Source: GCA-2746795 sp964643965 (GTDB lineage: Bacteria > Chloroflexota > Anaerolineae > Promineifilales > Promineifilaceae). Taken from it: a stretch of 40,355 bases of DNA. Position 1 is the stretch's first letter. Each line of letters starts with the position of its first letter. Positions 14,795 through 23,145 of the stretch are shown here, piece after piece. The position numbers and the translations under genes are program-made. Under the pieces are notes generated by a model. It was not told the origin of the DNA. It saw nothing but the letters and a program-made list of their open reading frames with translations, and searched no databases. The DNA lies in contig CAZXVH010000035.1 of NCBI GenBank assembly GCA_964643965.1, positions 1-40,355 of the forward strand, read 5' to 3'.

Positions 14795-16086
14795 TATTTC
14801 TCCTTGAATTTAACTGTTTTCCCATTTTCAAAGCGTTTGAAAACGAGGCAGGCATTTTGCCCACCCATGCCAAACGAATTGGACAAGACATACGCCAATT
14901 TGGCTTCTCGGGGCGCGTTGGGCACATAATCAAGGTCGCATTCCGGGTCTGGCGTCTCATAATTCCAGGTAGGAGGGATCATCCCTTTTTGCAAAGCATA
15001 GGCGGCGTAAATGGCCTCAATGGCGCCGGTAGCCCCCATGGCGTGGCCGGTGATAGATTTGGTGCTGCTGACTGGAATGTTATAAGCGTATTCGCCAAAC
15101 AAGCGCTTGATGGCAAAGGTTTCCGTGGCGTCGTTGAGTGGCGTGGAAGTGCCATGTGCGTTGATGTAATCGATCTGTTCAGTAGAGACGCCCGCATCTG
15201 CCAACGCCCATTTCATGGCGCGATACATGCCGCCAGCATCCGGGTCTGGTTGGGAGATGTGGAAGGCATCAGAAGAGGAAGCATGACCGAGGATTTCCGC
15301 ATAAATATAGGCGTTTCGAGCCAGGGCATGGTCTAATCTTTCCAAGATCAACATTCCGGCGCCTTCGCTCATGATGGTGCCATCGCGCTCTTTGTCGAAG
15401 GGGCGGCTGGCTTTTTCCGGCTCGTCATTACGCATGGAAAGCGCCCTCATGCGGGCGAAGCCGGTAATGGCTGATTCATGAACCAATCCTTCTACGCCGC
15501 CGGTGATCACGATGTCGGCGCGACCATGACGAATGTAGTCCAGCGCTTCACCAATGGCTTGTGTGCCGCTGGCGCACGCTGCCACGACAGTGTTGATAGG
15601 CCCTTTAGCGCCAGTCAACAAGCTCACGTGATAGGCGGGCATATTGGGCAAGAAGCCCACCATGGCAAAAGGACTGACGCGGTTAAAGCCTTGTGCCCGT
15701 AAAATGCCCAATTCACGGTCGGCTACTTCCAGACCACCAGCGCCAGTGCCGATGACGGTGGCCGCTCGTTCACCATCAGCCAGCGGCGCTTCCAGGTCGG
15801 CGTCTGCCAACGCCATTTTGGTGGCGGCAATGATGAGTTGAGAGCCTCGGGACATGCGTCGCGCTTCTTTAAAATTCATATAATCGGCGGGATCAAAATC
15901 TTTGACTTCGCCGGCAATGTGGACGGGCAGGTGACTGGAATCAAATTGGGTAATAGGACCGATGCCTGAACGGCCGTTCATCAGGCTCGTCCAGTTTTCG
16001 TCAGCGGTATTACCAATGGGGCTGACGATACCGACGCCGGTAATGACCACACGGGAACGGCCGTTTCTATGCATATTGGTTTCCAT
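14794..16086 (-). CDS. fabF: 3-oxoacyl-ACP synthase II (beta-ketoacyl synthase)
   Basis: Protein of 430 residues from ATG 16086, chosen because AGGAGC lies 5 bases upstream; the frame stays open further but without support. KAS II condenses malonyl-ACP with acyl-ACP in fatty acid elongation. The catalytic triad is visible: Cys in VAACASGTQAIGEA, His in NAHGTSTPLND, and His in STKSITGHAMGATG. The active-site Lys region and GFGGQN-like end (NSFGMGGQNACLVFKR) are intact. It heads a unit with a small peptide, purD and purM; no acpP or fabD is nearby. Confidence 0.96.
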   Translation of the reverse strand: METNMHRNGRSRVVITGVGIVSPIGNTADENWTSLMNGRSGIGPITQFDSSHLPVHIAGEVKDFDPADYMNFKEARRMSRGSQLIIAATKMALADADLEAPLADGERAATVIGTGAGGLEVADRELGILRAQGFNRVSPFAMVGFLPNMPAYHVSLLTGAKGPINTVVAACASGTQAIGEALDYIRHGRADIVITGGVEGLVHESAITGFARMRALSMRNDEPEKASRPFDKERDGTIMSEGAGMLILERLDHALARNAYIYAEILGHASSSDAFHISQPDPDAGGMYRAMKWALADAGVSTEQIDYINAHGTSTPLNDATETFAIKRLFGEYAYNIPVSSTKSITGHAMGATGAIEAIYAAYALQKGMIPPTWNYETPDPECDLDYVPNAPREAKLAYVLSNSFGMGGQNACLVFKRFENGKTVKFKEK

Positions 16087-16262
16087 AGATGCTCCTGTAC
16101 AAAAACTGAAGTATCCTCCAATTTTACGGCAAACTGAAAGATGTGGCATCTATTGCTGTGGCGTCTATGCAAAAATTCCCCTTTCTCCGCGAAGCAATGT
16201 AAATTCCCCCACTGCCCACCTGACGATTCCCTGGTTAAACCTCAACGGAAACCGCCATATGT

Positions 16263-16291
16263 TTTACGCATCAATTCTGCTACGTTATAAT
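16263..16291 (+). promoter_or_regulatory. Promoter for the gmd-like gene
   Basis: TTTACG at 16263-16268 and TATAAT at 16286-16291 with a 17-bp spacer form a good sigma-70-type promoter. The gene start is 46 bp downstream with AAGGAG at 16325-16330. Confidence 0.6.
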
Positions 16292-16337
16292 CCAGCTGCT
16301 CAAACCATAGAAAATAAAATACGCAAGGAGAAATGAT

Positions 16338-17312
16338 ATGCCTACAGCCTTGATTACAGGCATTACCGGTCAAGATGGTTCTTATTTGGCCGAATTTTTA
16401 TTGGAAAAGGGATACGACGTCGTGGGTATGGTGCGCCGTACCAGCACCGTCAACTTCCATCGGGTGGCCCACATCCAAGACCGTCTCACGCTGGTTCCCG
16501 GCGATCTAGGTGATCAAATTTCATTGATCCGCATCTTGGAAGAATACAAACCAGACGAAATCTATAATCTGGCTGCCCAATCTTTTGTGCAGACCTCGTG
16601 GAACCAACCGGTCTTCACCGGCGATGTGACGGCTTTGGGCGTCACTCGGGTCCTGGACGCCATTCGCATTGTTGACCCGAAAATCCGTTTTTACCAGGCC
16701 AGTTCCAGCGAGATGTTTGGCAAAGTGGTGGAAGTGCCCCAAAAAGAGACCACGCCTTTTTACCCGCGCAGCCCTTATGGGGTGGCAAAGGTGTATGGGC
16801 ATTGGATCACGATCAATTACCGGGAAAGTTATGATCTGCACGCCTCTTCTGGCATTTTATTTAATCATGAATCGCCGCGGCGTGGTTTGGAATTTGTCAC
16901 GCGCAAAATTACCTATCATGTGGCCCAAATCAAAATGGGGCTGGCTGATGAACTCCGTTTAGGCAACCTGGATGCCCGGCGCGACTGGGGCTTTGCTGGC
17001 GATTATGTGAAAGCGATGTGGCTGATGCTGCAACAAGATAAACCGGATGATTTTGTGGTAGCCACCGGTGAGACGTATTCTGTGGAAGAATTTTTGCAAG
17101 AGGCGTTTGGTTATGTCAACCTGGATTGGCATGATTATGTGGTGCAAGACCCGCGTTTTATGCGGCCGGCCGAGATCGATTTATTGGTAGGCGATCCAAG
17201 TAAGGCAGGGCGGCAGTTGGGCTGGGAACCGACCGTCTCTTTTTCTGAACTGGTTAAGATGATGGTGGAGTCTGATCTGTCCCTGATTCAAAGCGGCAAA
17301 AAGGCGATGTGA
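16338..17312 (+). CDS. gmd: GDP-mannose 4,6-dehydratase-like SDR enzyme
   Basis: Protein of 324 residues. Extended SDR fold with N-terminal GITGQDG nucleotide motif, NLAAQSFVQTSW, ASSSEMFG and the YGVAK catalytic pair; RDWGFAGDYVKAMWLMLQ is typical of GMD. It would convert GDP-mannose to GDP-4-keto-6-deoxymannose, the precursor of GDP-rhamnose or GDP-fucose. It is somewhat shorter than the usual ~345-370 residues but appears complete, ending just before the assembly gap. The neighbouring phosphohexomutase could supply mannose-1-phosphate. Confidence 0.92.
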   Translation: MPTALITGITGQDGSYLAEFLLEKGYDVVGMVRRTSTVNFHRVAHIQDRLTLVPGDLGDQISLIRILEEYKPDEIYNLAAQSFVQTSWNQPVFTGDVTALGVTRVLDAIRIVDPKIRFYQASSSEMFGKVVEVPQKETTPFYPRSPYGVAKVYGHWITINYRESYDLHASSGILFNHESPRRGLEFVTRKITYHVAQIKMGLADELRLGNLDARRDWGFAGDYVKAMWLMLQQDKPDDFVVATGETYSVEEFLQEAFGYVNLDWHDYVVQDPRFMRPAEIDLLVGDPSKAGRQLGWEPTVSFSELVKMMVESDLSLIQSGKKAM

Positions 17313-17323
17313 GAAGATAGCGT

Positions 17324-17423
17324 NNNNNNNNNNNNNNNNNNNNNNNNNNNNNNNNNNNNNNNNNNNNNNNNNNNNNNNNNNNNNNNNNNNNNNNNNNNNN
17401 NNNNNNNNNNNNNNNNNNNNNNN
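17324..17423. other. Assembly gap of 100 N
   Basis: Exactly 100 N, the usual placeholder for an unknown distance. The flanks show no shared sequence, so something may be missing between the gmd-like gene and the mutase. Confidence 0.98.
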
Positions 17424-17447
17424 TCTATCTGGCTGAGGAGAATTTTT

Positions 17448-18860
17448 ATGGATATTAAGTTCGGTACGGATGGCTGGCGGGCGCGGATTGGGGCGGATTA
17501 TACATTTGAAAATGTGGCTCGCTGCGCCCAGGGATTTGCGGCGTTTTTGCGGGAGAACGGCCGTTCCCAGCAAGGTGTGGTTATCGGTCATGACAAGCGC
17601 TTTCAGGCGGAGTTTTTTGCCGCCGCCGCCGCCGAAGTGTTGGCCGCCAATGGCATTCACGTCTGGTTGACGGACAGGGCGACGCCCACGCCCGCCATTT
17701 CTTATGCAGTGGTAGACAAGCAGGCTGGCGGCGCTATTAACATCACCGCCAGCCACAACCCTTATTGGGATTGCGGTTTCAAGGTGCGTGATCCGCAGGG
17801 TGGAGCCATTCCCCCGGCTGGCTTGCAAAAAATTGAGGCGCAGATTCCGGCGAGAACGGCCGTTTCCACCATGAAACTTGACGACGCGCTCTCTGATGGT
17901 CTGGTGACGATGTTTGACGCCTCACCGGCTTACGAGGCGCAACTGCACCGCCTGGTAGATGTGGCCCCAATCAAGAAAGCGGGCTTTGACGTGGCGGTGG
18001 ACGCCATGTGGGGCAATGGCGCCGGTTGGTTCCCTCGTTTGCTGGCTGATGGCAAAACAAGCATCAGTGAAATCCATAATACGCGCAACCCTATCTACCC
18101 AAACATGACCCGTCCCGAACCGATCCCGCCAAACGTGGATCATGGGCTGGCCTTTGCCAAAAAGATCAAGGCGGATGTGACCGTTATCAATGATGGCGAT
18201 GCGGATCGGGTAGGCTTTGGGGATGAAAACGGCCGTTTTCTCAATCAGCTTCAGGTATATGGCCTCATGGGTTATTACTTCCTGGAGGTACGCGGCGAAC
18301 GCGGCCCCATCGTCAAAACCATTTCAACCACCAAAATGCTCAATAAGTTGGCGCAAATTTATAACGTGCCGGTTTATGAAACGGGCGTTGGTTTCAAATA
18401 CATTGCCCCCAAAATGGTGGAAGTAGGCGCCATGATCGGCGGCGAAGAAAGCGGTGGCTACGCTTTCCGCGGGCATGTGCCGGAACGGGATGGCATTCTG
18501 GCCGGCCTCTATTTCCTGGATATGATGGTGCAAACGGGCAAGAAACCGTCAGAACTGTTGGCTATTCTGTATGAAAAAGTTGGCCCACACTTCTATGACC
18601 GTATCGACAGTCGCTTTGACCCCGAGTTGAAGGCGGAAATCCTGGCGCGGGTCCATGCGGCGCGGCCCCTGACCATTGGCGGCCTGAAAGTGACCGACAT
18701 TGTGACCATCGACGGCCACCAGTTCATCATGGAAGATGGCGGCTGGCTGCTGGTGCGTTTCAGCGGCACGGAGCCAGTTATCCGCGTCTACTGTGAAACC
18801 ACCCACGAGGATCGGGTGCAAGCTATTTTGGCGGACGGCATGAAAATCGCTGGTCTGTAG
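17448..18860 (+). CDS. Phosphoglucomutase/phosphomannomutase family enzyme
   Basis: Protein of 470 residues; GAGGAG precedes ATG 17448. Alpha-D-phosphohexomutases interconvert hexose 1- and 6-phosphates through a phosphoserine. The four active-site loops are present: TASHNPYWDCGFK (phosphoserine loop), DGDADRVGFGDENG (metal loop), GGEESGGYAF (sugar loop) and RFSGTEPVIRVYCE (phosphate loop). GGEESGG fits glucose and mannose enzymes; substrate choice cannot be settled by eye. Its position after the gmd-like gene suggests a role in GDP-mannose supply. Confidence 0.94.
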   Translation: MDIKFGTDGWRARIGADYTFENVARCAQGFAAFLRENGRSQQGVVIGHDKRFQAEFFAAAAAEVLAANGIHVWLTDRATPTPAISYAVVDKQAGGAINITASHNPYWDCGFKVRDPQGGAIPPAGLQKIEAQIPARTAVSTMKLDDALSDGLVTMFDASPAYEAQLHRLVDVAPIKKAGFDVAVDAMWGNGAGWFPRLLADGKTSISEIHNTRNPIYPNMTRPEPIPPNVDHGLAFAKKIKADVTVINDGDADRVGFGDENGRFLNQLQVYGLMGYYFLEVRGERGPIVKTISTTKMLNKLAQIYNVPVYETGVGFKYIAPKMVEVGAMIGGEESGGYAFRGHVPERDGILAGLYFLDMMVQTGKKPSELLAILYEKVGPHFYDRIDSRFDPELKAEILARVHAARPLTIGGLKVTDIVTIDGHQFIMEDGGWLLVRFSGTEPVIRVYCETTHEDRVQAILADGMKIAGL

Positions 18861-18888
18861 GAAAATATTAGAAAGGAACAAAAGGACG

Positions 18889-18933
18889 AAGGGACAAAGA
18901 AAAACCCTTTGTTTCTTTGTTTCTTTGTCCCTT
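18889..18933. repeat. 14-bp perfect hairpin
   Basis: AAGGGACAAAGAAA (18889-18902) pairs with TTTCTTTGTCCCTT (18920-18933). It lies in the spacer after the mutase and directly before the thioesterase ribosome site. Confidence 0.85.
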
Positions 18934-18948
18934 TATATTGAGGTTTTT

Positions 18949-19437
18949 ATGAACGAGAAAGCATTTCAAGATTATTATCCTGATGAAGTGAGTTACTGTT
19001 ATGGTTGCGGCCGACTGAATGAGAAGGGGCTGCAAATTAAGAGCTATTGGGAAGGGGAAACGGCCGTTTGCCGGTATCAGCCGCGTGATGAGCATATGGC
19101 GCTGCCCGGTTTTGTCTATGGCGGCCTGATCGCTTCGTTGATTGATTGTCACGGCACGGGCACAGCGGCGGCCGCCATGCACCGGCATCAAGGCGTGCCC
19201 ATGGGCCAGGAGCCAGCTTTCCGCTTTGTCACCGCTTCGCTGCATGTTGATTACTTGAAGCCAACCCCCATTGATGGCGTCCTGGAAATTCGAGCCACCG
19301 TCAAAGAAATTAAAGGGCGTAAAGTGGTCGTGGCTGAATCACTTTTTGCGAACGGCGTAGAGTGCGCCCGTGGTGAAGTGGTGGCGGTGCAAGTGCCGGA
19401 AGATTTCATGTTGGCCGCGCTTAATCGAGAAAAATAA
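18949..19437 (+). CDS. Hotdog-fold thioesterase (PaaI/YbgC-like)
   Basis: Protein of 162 residues from ATG 18949, preceded by TTGAGG. The PaaI-type hotdog core is seen as FVYGGLIASLIDCHGTGTA followed by the strand region RFVTASLHVDYLKPTPID and VVVAESLFANG. An N-terminal CYGCG segment occurs in a known subgroup of such thioesterases. It would hydrolyse an acyl-CoA or similar thioester; substrate unknown. Neighbours give no clear hint. Confidence 0.85.
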   Translation: MNEKAFQDYYPDEVSYCYGCGRLNEKGLQIKSYWEGETAVCRYQPRDEHMALPGFVYGGLIASLIDCHGTGTAAAAMHRHQGVPMGQEPAFRFVTASLHVDYLKPTPIDGVLEIRATVKEIKGRKVVVAESLFANGVECARGEVVAVQVPEDFMLAALNREK

Positions 19438-19438
19438 A

Positions 19439-19546
19439 AAGAAGGAACACCGCCTTGCATAGAGGATAGATAGAGAATCACAGAAAGAATAAGAGAAAAT
19501 CTCTGTGTAACTCTGTGACATCTCCGTATTCTCTGTGTTCCTTCTT
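19439..19546. repeat. Long-range inverted repeat between thioesterase and tatD
   Basis: AAGAAGGAACAC at 19439-19450 pairs perfectly with GTGTTCCTTCTT at 19535-19546. Inside are further complementary CACAGA/TCTGTG words, so the whole 108-bp spacer can fold. Confidence 0.8.
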
Positions 19547-19561
19547 TTCCTCATCCCCCTT

Positions 19562-20350
19562 ATGAAATTAGTTGATACCCACTGCCATTTGGATTTTGAT
19601 AAGTTTGATGGTGAACGTGACGCCGTTGTACAGCGGGCTTTTGAGAATGGCGTGACGCGCATCATTGTGCCGGCGCTGGATTTGCAGAACTGTGAACCAG
19701 TTTTGCAATTAACGGAGCAGTATGAAGGCGTTTTTGCGGCGATGGGGGTGCATCCAAATGCAACGGCCGTTCTGCCTGAAAACTGGCTGGAAACCATCAA
19801 GCGCTTCGCTCAACACAAAAAAGTGGTGGCAATCGGTGAAATTGGCCTGGACTATTACTGGCACGATTCGCCCCCGGCGGTGCAGCATGAGGCGCTGCGG
19901 AGGCAGTTGGCGCTGGCCGCCGCGTTGGATTTGCCTGTGATCATCCATAATCGGGATGCCAGCCAAGATGTCATTCGCCTGCTGGCGGAATCGCCGCTGG
20001 CCGGGCGGGAGCGGCCCGGTGTGCTGCACTCCTTTTCCGCCGATTGGGCCACGGCGCAGGCGGCGCTCGACATGGGTTTTTACCTCGGGTTCACCGGCCC
20101 GGTGACGTTTAAGAAAGCCGACGAGTTGCGTGATATTGCCGCCCAAGCGCCGTTGGCGCGCATTTTGGTGGAGACCGACGCGCCCTTTCTCACGCCTCAT
20201 CCTTTCAGGGGCAAACGGAATGAGCCGGGATATGTCCGTTTTGTGGCCGAGAAAATTGCAGAGATCAGGGGGCTGGAAACGGCCGTTTTCGCTGCTCAGA
20301 CCACTGAAAATGCAGAACGGCTTTTTGTGGGAATAAAAGAGTTAAGATGA
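19562..20350 (+). CDS. tatD: TatD-family metal-dependent hydrolase
   Basis: Protein of 262 residues from ATG 19562, the normal TatD start (VDTHCHLDF). Metal ligands appear in THCHLD, GEIGLDYYW, VIIHNRDA, HSFSAD and ETDAPFL. TatD proteins are cytosolic 3'-5' DNases or related phosphoesterases. The hydrophobic codons ahead of it (from 19535) are not a convincing extension. The next gene starts 4 bp after the stop. Confidence 0.95.
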   Translation: MKLVDTHCHLDFDKFDGERDAVVQRAFENGVTRIIVPALDLQNCEPVLQLTEQYEGVFAAMGVHPNATAVLPENWLETIKRFAQHKKVVAIGEIGLDYYWHDSPPAVQHEALRRQLALAAALDLPVIIHNRDASQDVIRLLAESPLAGRERPGVLHSFSADWATAQAALDMGFYLGFTGPVTFKKADELRDIAAQAPLARILVETDAPFLTPHPFRGKRNEPGYVRFVAEKIAEIRGLETAVFAAQTTENAERLFVGIKELR

Positions 20351-20354
20351 TTGA

Positions 20355-21311
20355 ATGCCAGCATTGACCCCCCACCCCCTTCGTGATCTCTCCATCATCA
20401 TCGTCAATTGGAACGTGGCGGATTTGCTGCGGGCTTGTTTGCGCTCCATTGAGGCGAATCGGGGCGGGCTTGACCTGGAGGTGATTGTGGTGGACAGCGC
20501 TTCCAGCGATGACAGCGTGGCCATGGTACAAACCGAATTTCCCTGGGTGACGCTGCTGGCCTGTGAGCAAAATGTGGGCTTTCCTCGCGGGAATAATTTG
20601 GGGCTGGCGCAGGCAAACGGCCGTTACCTCCTGCTGCTCAATCCCGACACCGTTGTGGTAGACGACGCCCTGGTTAAAATGTTAACCTACGCCCAGAAAA
20701 ACCCGAGCATAGGGGTACTAGGGTGCCAATTGCTAAACCGGGATGGTACGGTACAATCTTCCAGGCGACGATTTCCCACCCTCCTCACCGCTTTTTTTGA
20801 AAGCACCTGGCTGGAAAAACTGGCGCCGAAAAAGGTGCTGTCTCGCTATTATGCCCAAGATTTGCCGGATGATGCGATCCACGATGTGGATTGGGTCATG
20901 GGGGCCTGTATGTTAGCGCCGCAGCCGGTGGTAGCCGCCGTGGGCGGGCTGGATGAAGCCTACTTCATGTATTCTGAAGAGCTGGATTGGTGCCGCCGTA
21001 TTAAAGATTCTGGCTGGCGTGTGGTATATTATCCAGAAGCTCAAATTATTCATTATGTGGGGCAGAGCAGCGACCAGGCAGTTGTGGCCCGGCACATTAA
21101 TTTTCAACAAGCAAAACTACGTTATTTTCGTAAGTATCACGGCCGTTTTCCCACCCTGTCACTGCGTCTATTTTTATTAGTAAGTTATAGTTGGCAGTTA
21201 ATAGTGGAAGCAGGAAAAGGAGCGCTGGGGCATAAACGGCCGTTACGCCGCCAGCGGGTTCAGGCATATTGGCAAGTGATCCGTTCCGGTTTACGTCCAG
21301 CCGGATATTAA
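20355..21311 (+). CDS. GT2-family glycosyltransferase
   Basis: Protein of 318 residues. Rhamnosyltransferase-like GT2 signatures: LSIIIVNWNVADLLRACL, VDSASSDDS, EQNVGFPRGNNLGL and the NPD version of the DxD metal site in LLLLNPDTVV; a later ELDWCRR region matches the acceptor site. It would add a sugar to a cell-surface glycan at the inner membrane face. The gmd-like gene upstream could supply GDP-rhamnose. The C-terminal ~60 residues are basic and amphipathic. Confidence 0.93.
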   Translation: MPALTPHPLRDLSIIIVNWNVADLLRACLRSIEANRGGLDLEVIVVDSASSDDSVAMVQTEFPWVTLLACEQNVGFPRGNNLGLAQANGRYLLLLNPDTVVVDDALVKMLTYAQKNPSIGVLGCQLLNRDGTVQSSRRRFPTLLTAFFESTWLEKLAPKKVLSRYYAQDLPDDAIHDVDWVMGACMLAPQPVVAAVGGLDEAYFMYSEELDWCRRIKDSGWRVVYYPEAQIIHYVGQSSDQAVVARHINFQQAKLRYFRKYHGRFPTLSLRLFLLVSYSWQLIVEAGKGALGHKRPLRRQRVQAYWQVIRSGLRPAGY

Positions 21312-21402
21312 AAACAGACCGGACCAGGTAGATAGACAGATTTATTTTGAGCAATCATTTTAGAATACCGGTCGGGTCGCCATCATACAAGAGAGGTGAC
21401 GG

Positions 21403-21750
21403 ATGGGCACAGTAACAGTAAAAGTTGAACTCGAAGAAGATGTCTATGCGGAATTGCAGCAAATGGCAAAGGCTTCCACCTGGACTATCGAGCAAGTAGT
21501 AGCGCAATCCATCAAATCCGGGCTGCCGCCTTCGCTGGCAAAAGTGCCGCTGGCCTTTCACCAGGATCTGCTCAGTTTAAACAACCTGGGCGACAAAGAC
21601 CTGATGAAAGTAGCGGACGGCGATTGGCCGGCCCCGGCAATGGATGAACAGCACCAAAAGGCGGATTTTCTGACCTTGCGTCGCACCTATGCCATGTCGA
21701 TTTTGCGTTGGCGCGGCCATCCGGTGCCGAATCTGTATGAATTTGGTTAA
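21403..21750 (+). CDS. Small protein with ribbon-helix-helix-like N-terminus
   Basis: Protein of 115 residues; GAGAGGTGAC precedes ATG 21403. The first ~45 residues (VTVKVELEEDVYAELQQMAK, then a helix to QSIKSG) resemble the strand-helix-helix of RHH antitoxins or DNA-binding proteins. The rest is unrecognised. The family could be an antitoxin, but no toxin lies next to it. The 21751-21906 spacer downstream holds TATACGTAGATTT direct repeats (21782 and 21797). Confidence 0.6.
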   Translation: MGTVTVKVELEEDVYAELQQMAKASTWTIEQVVAQSIKSGLPPSLAKVPLAFHQDLLSLNNLGDKDLMKVADGDWPAPAMDEQHQKADFLTLRRTYAMSILRWRGHPVPNLYEFG

Positions 21751-21906
21751 TCATCCTGACCTGGAAAAACCAGAAAAGATATATACGTAGATTTCTTTAT
21801 ACGTAGATTTCGTAGAAGGCGCAGATTTTCCTTTACTCGGTGGAATATACGTCATTTGCGGCTGAATTTTTGTTTTTGACCCAGTAATTCATGGACAAGC
21901 AACTCT

Positions 21907-23145
21907 ATGAAAATTGGTTTGGTGACAGGTGAATATCCGCCCATGGAAGGGGGCGTAGGCGCGTTTACCCAGGAATTGGCGCAAGCCCTGGCTGCTGCGG
22001 GGCACGAGATTCACATTATCACCAGCAAACAGGCCCGGCCGGACAGCGCCCCCCGACGCGCCTCGCAGCTTTTGGAACCGGTCGATTTACAGTTCGCCCA
22101 CCTGCATCCCCGCGTAAAAAAATGGCGTTGGCCCGCCCTCTCTGAGGTGGTGGAAGTTACTCTTCGTCATGAATTAGAAATTATCAATATTCAATATCAA
22201 GCAGCCGCCTACGAGATGCGCAGCGCGGCTGTTAATTTTTTACCCTGGCGTTTAAAACATGTGGCGCCAACGGCCGTTACCTTTCATGATCTGCGTGTCC
22301 CTTATCTCTTTCCTAAAGCGGGGCGGCTGCGGCAAACGGCCGTTCACTTCATGGCAAAACAGGCAAACGGCGTCATCGTCACCAACCCGGAAGATTTCGC
22401 CAGCCTCACCCCCCTGCTCAAAACGCCACTGCGCCAGATTCCTATTGGCAGCAACATCAAAACCTACCGACCCAACCACATCGAAATTGCCGAAGCGCGA
22501 GAACTGCTGCACGTAAGCCAGGCAGATTATTTACTCGGTTATTTTGGCTTCCTCCACGAGAGCAAAGGGGCAGACACGCTCATCGAAGCGCTGGCGCAGT
22601 TGCCGGCGTCCACCCATCTGGTATTTATTGGCGGGCAAACGGGGGCCAGCGACCCGGACAACAATCAATCTTTTCTGCGGCAGTTACAGGGGCAAATCAA
22701 GGCGCTTGGTTTGGCAGAGCGGGTGCATTGGACAGGTTTTGTCGATGACCGGCGCGTCTCTACCTTTCTCCATGCGGCGGATCTGATGGTGATGCCTTAC
22801 CGGGATGGCGTTTCCTTGCGCCGAGGCACATTGATGGCGGCGTTGGCTCATGAACGGCCGTTACTCTCCACCATTCCCCAAACGCCCACCCCTGAGTTGA
22901 TTCACGGCAAAAACTGCTGGCTGGTTCCGGCAAACGACGCCGCTGTCTTAGCCCAGGCAGTACAAACCTTGATAGCTGATCCTGATTTACGCCAGAACTT
23001 GGGGGCCGGCGCAACGGCCGTTGCCGGCCATTTCACCTGGGATCATATTGCCGCCCAAACGCTCGACTTTTTCCGGGAACTTAAGTATAAAAACTTCTTG
23101 CCGGGTAAGGATTCAGCCACACCTGATAGCTCTTACTCGCCCTAA
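21907..23145 (+). CDS. GT4-family glycosyltransferase
   Basis: Protein of 412 residues. The N-terminal Gly-rich loop GEYPPMEGGVGAFTQELA and the C-terminal GYFGFLHESKGADTLIEAL and VMPYRDGVSLRRGTLMAAL regions are typical of GT-B retaining glycosyltransferases. It probably works on surface polysaccharide or glycolipid. ATG 21907 has no clear ribosome site. Its final four bases overlap the end of the convergent permease gene. Confidence 0.93.
   Translation: MKIGLVTGEYPPMEGGVGAFTQELAQALAAAGHEIHIITSKQARPDSAPRRASQLLEPVDLQFAHLHPRVKKWRWPALSEVVEVTLRHELEIINIQYQAAAYEMRSAAVNFLPWRLKHVAPTAVTFHDLRVPYLFPKAGRLRQTAVHFMAKQANGVIVTNPEDFASLTPLLKTPLRQIPIGSNIKTYRPNHIEIAEARELLHVSQADYLLGYFGFLHESKGADTLIEALAQLPASTHLVFIGGQTGASDPDNNQSFLRQLQGQIKALGLAERVHWTGFVDDRRVSTFLHAADLMVMPYRDGVSLRRGTLMAALAHERPLLSTIPQTPTPELIHGKNCWLVPANDAAVLAQAVQTLIADPDLRQNLGAGATAVAGHFTWDHIAAQTLDFFRELKYKNFLPGKDSATPDSSYSP

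Noticed and set aside
21403..21750. Complete toxin-antitoxin pair
   Set aside because: Only an RHH-like N-terminus is seen; no adjacent toxin gene exists.
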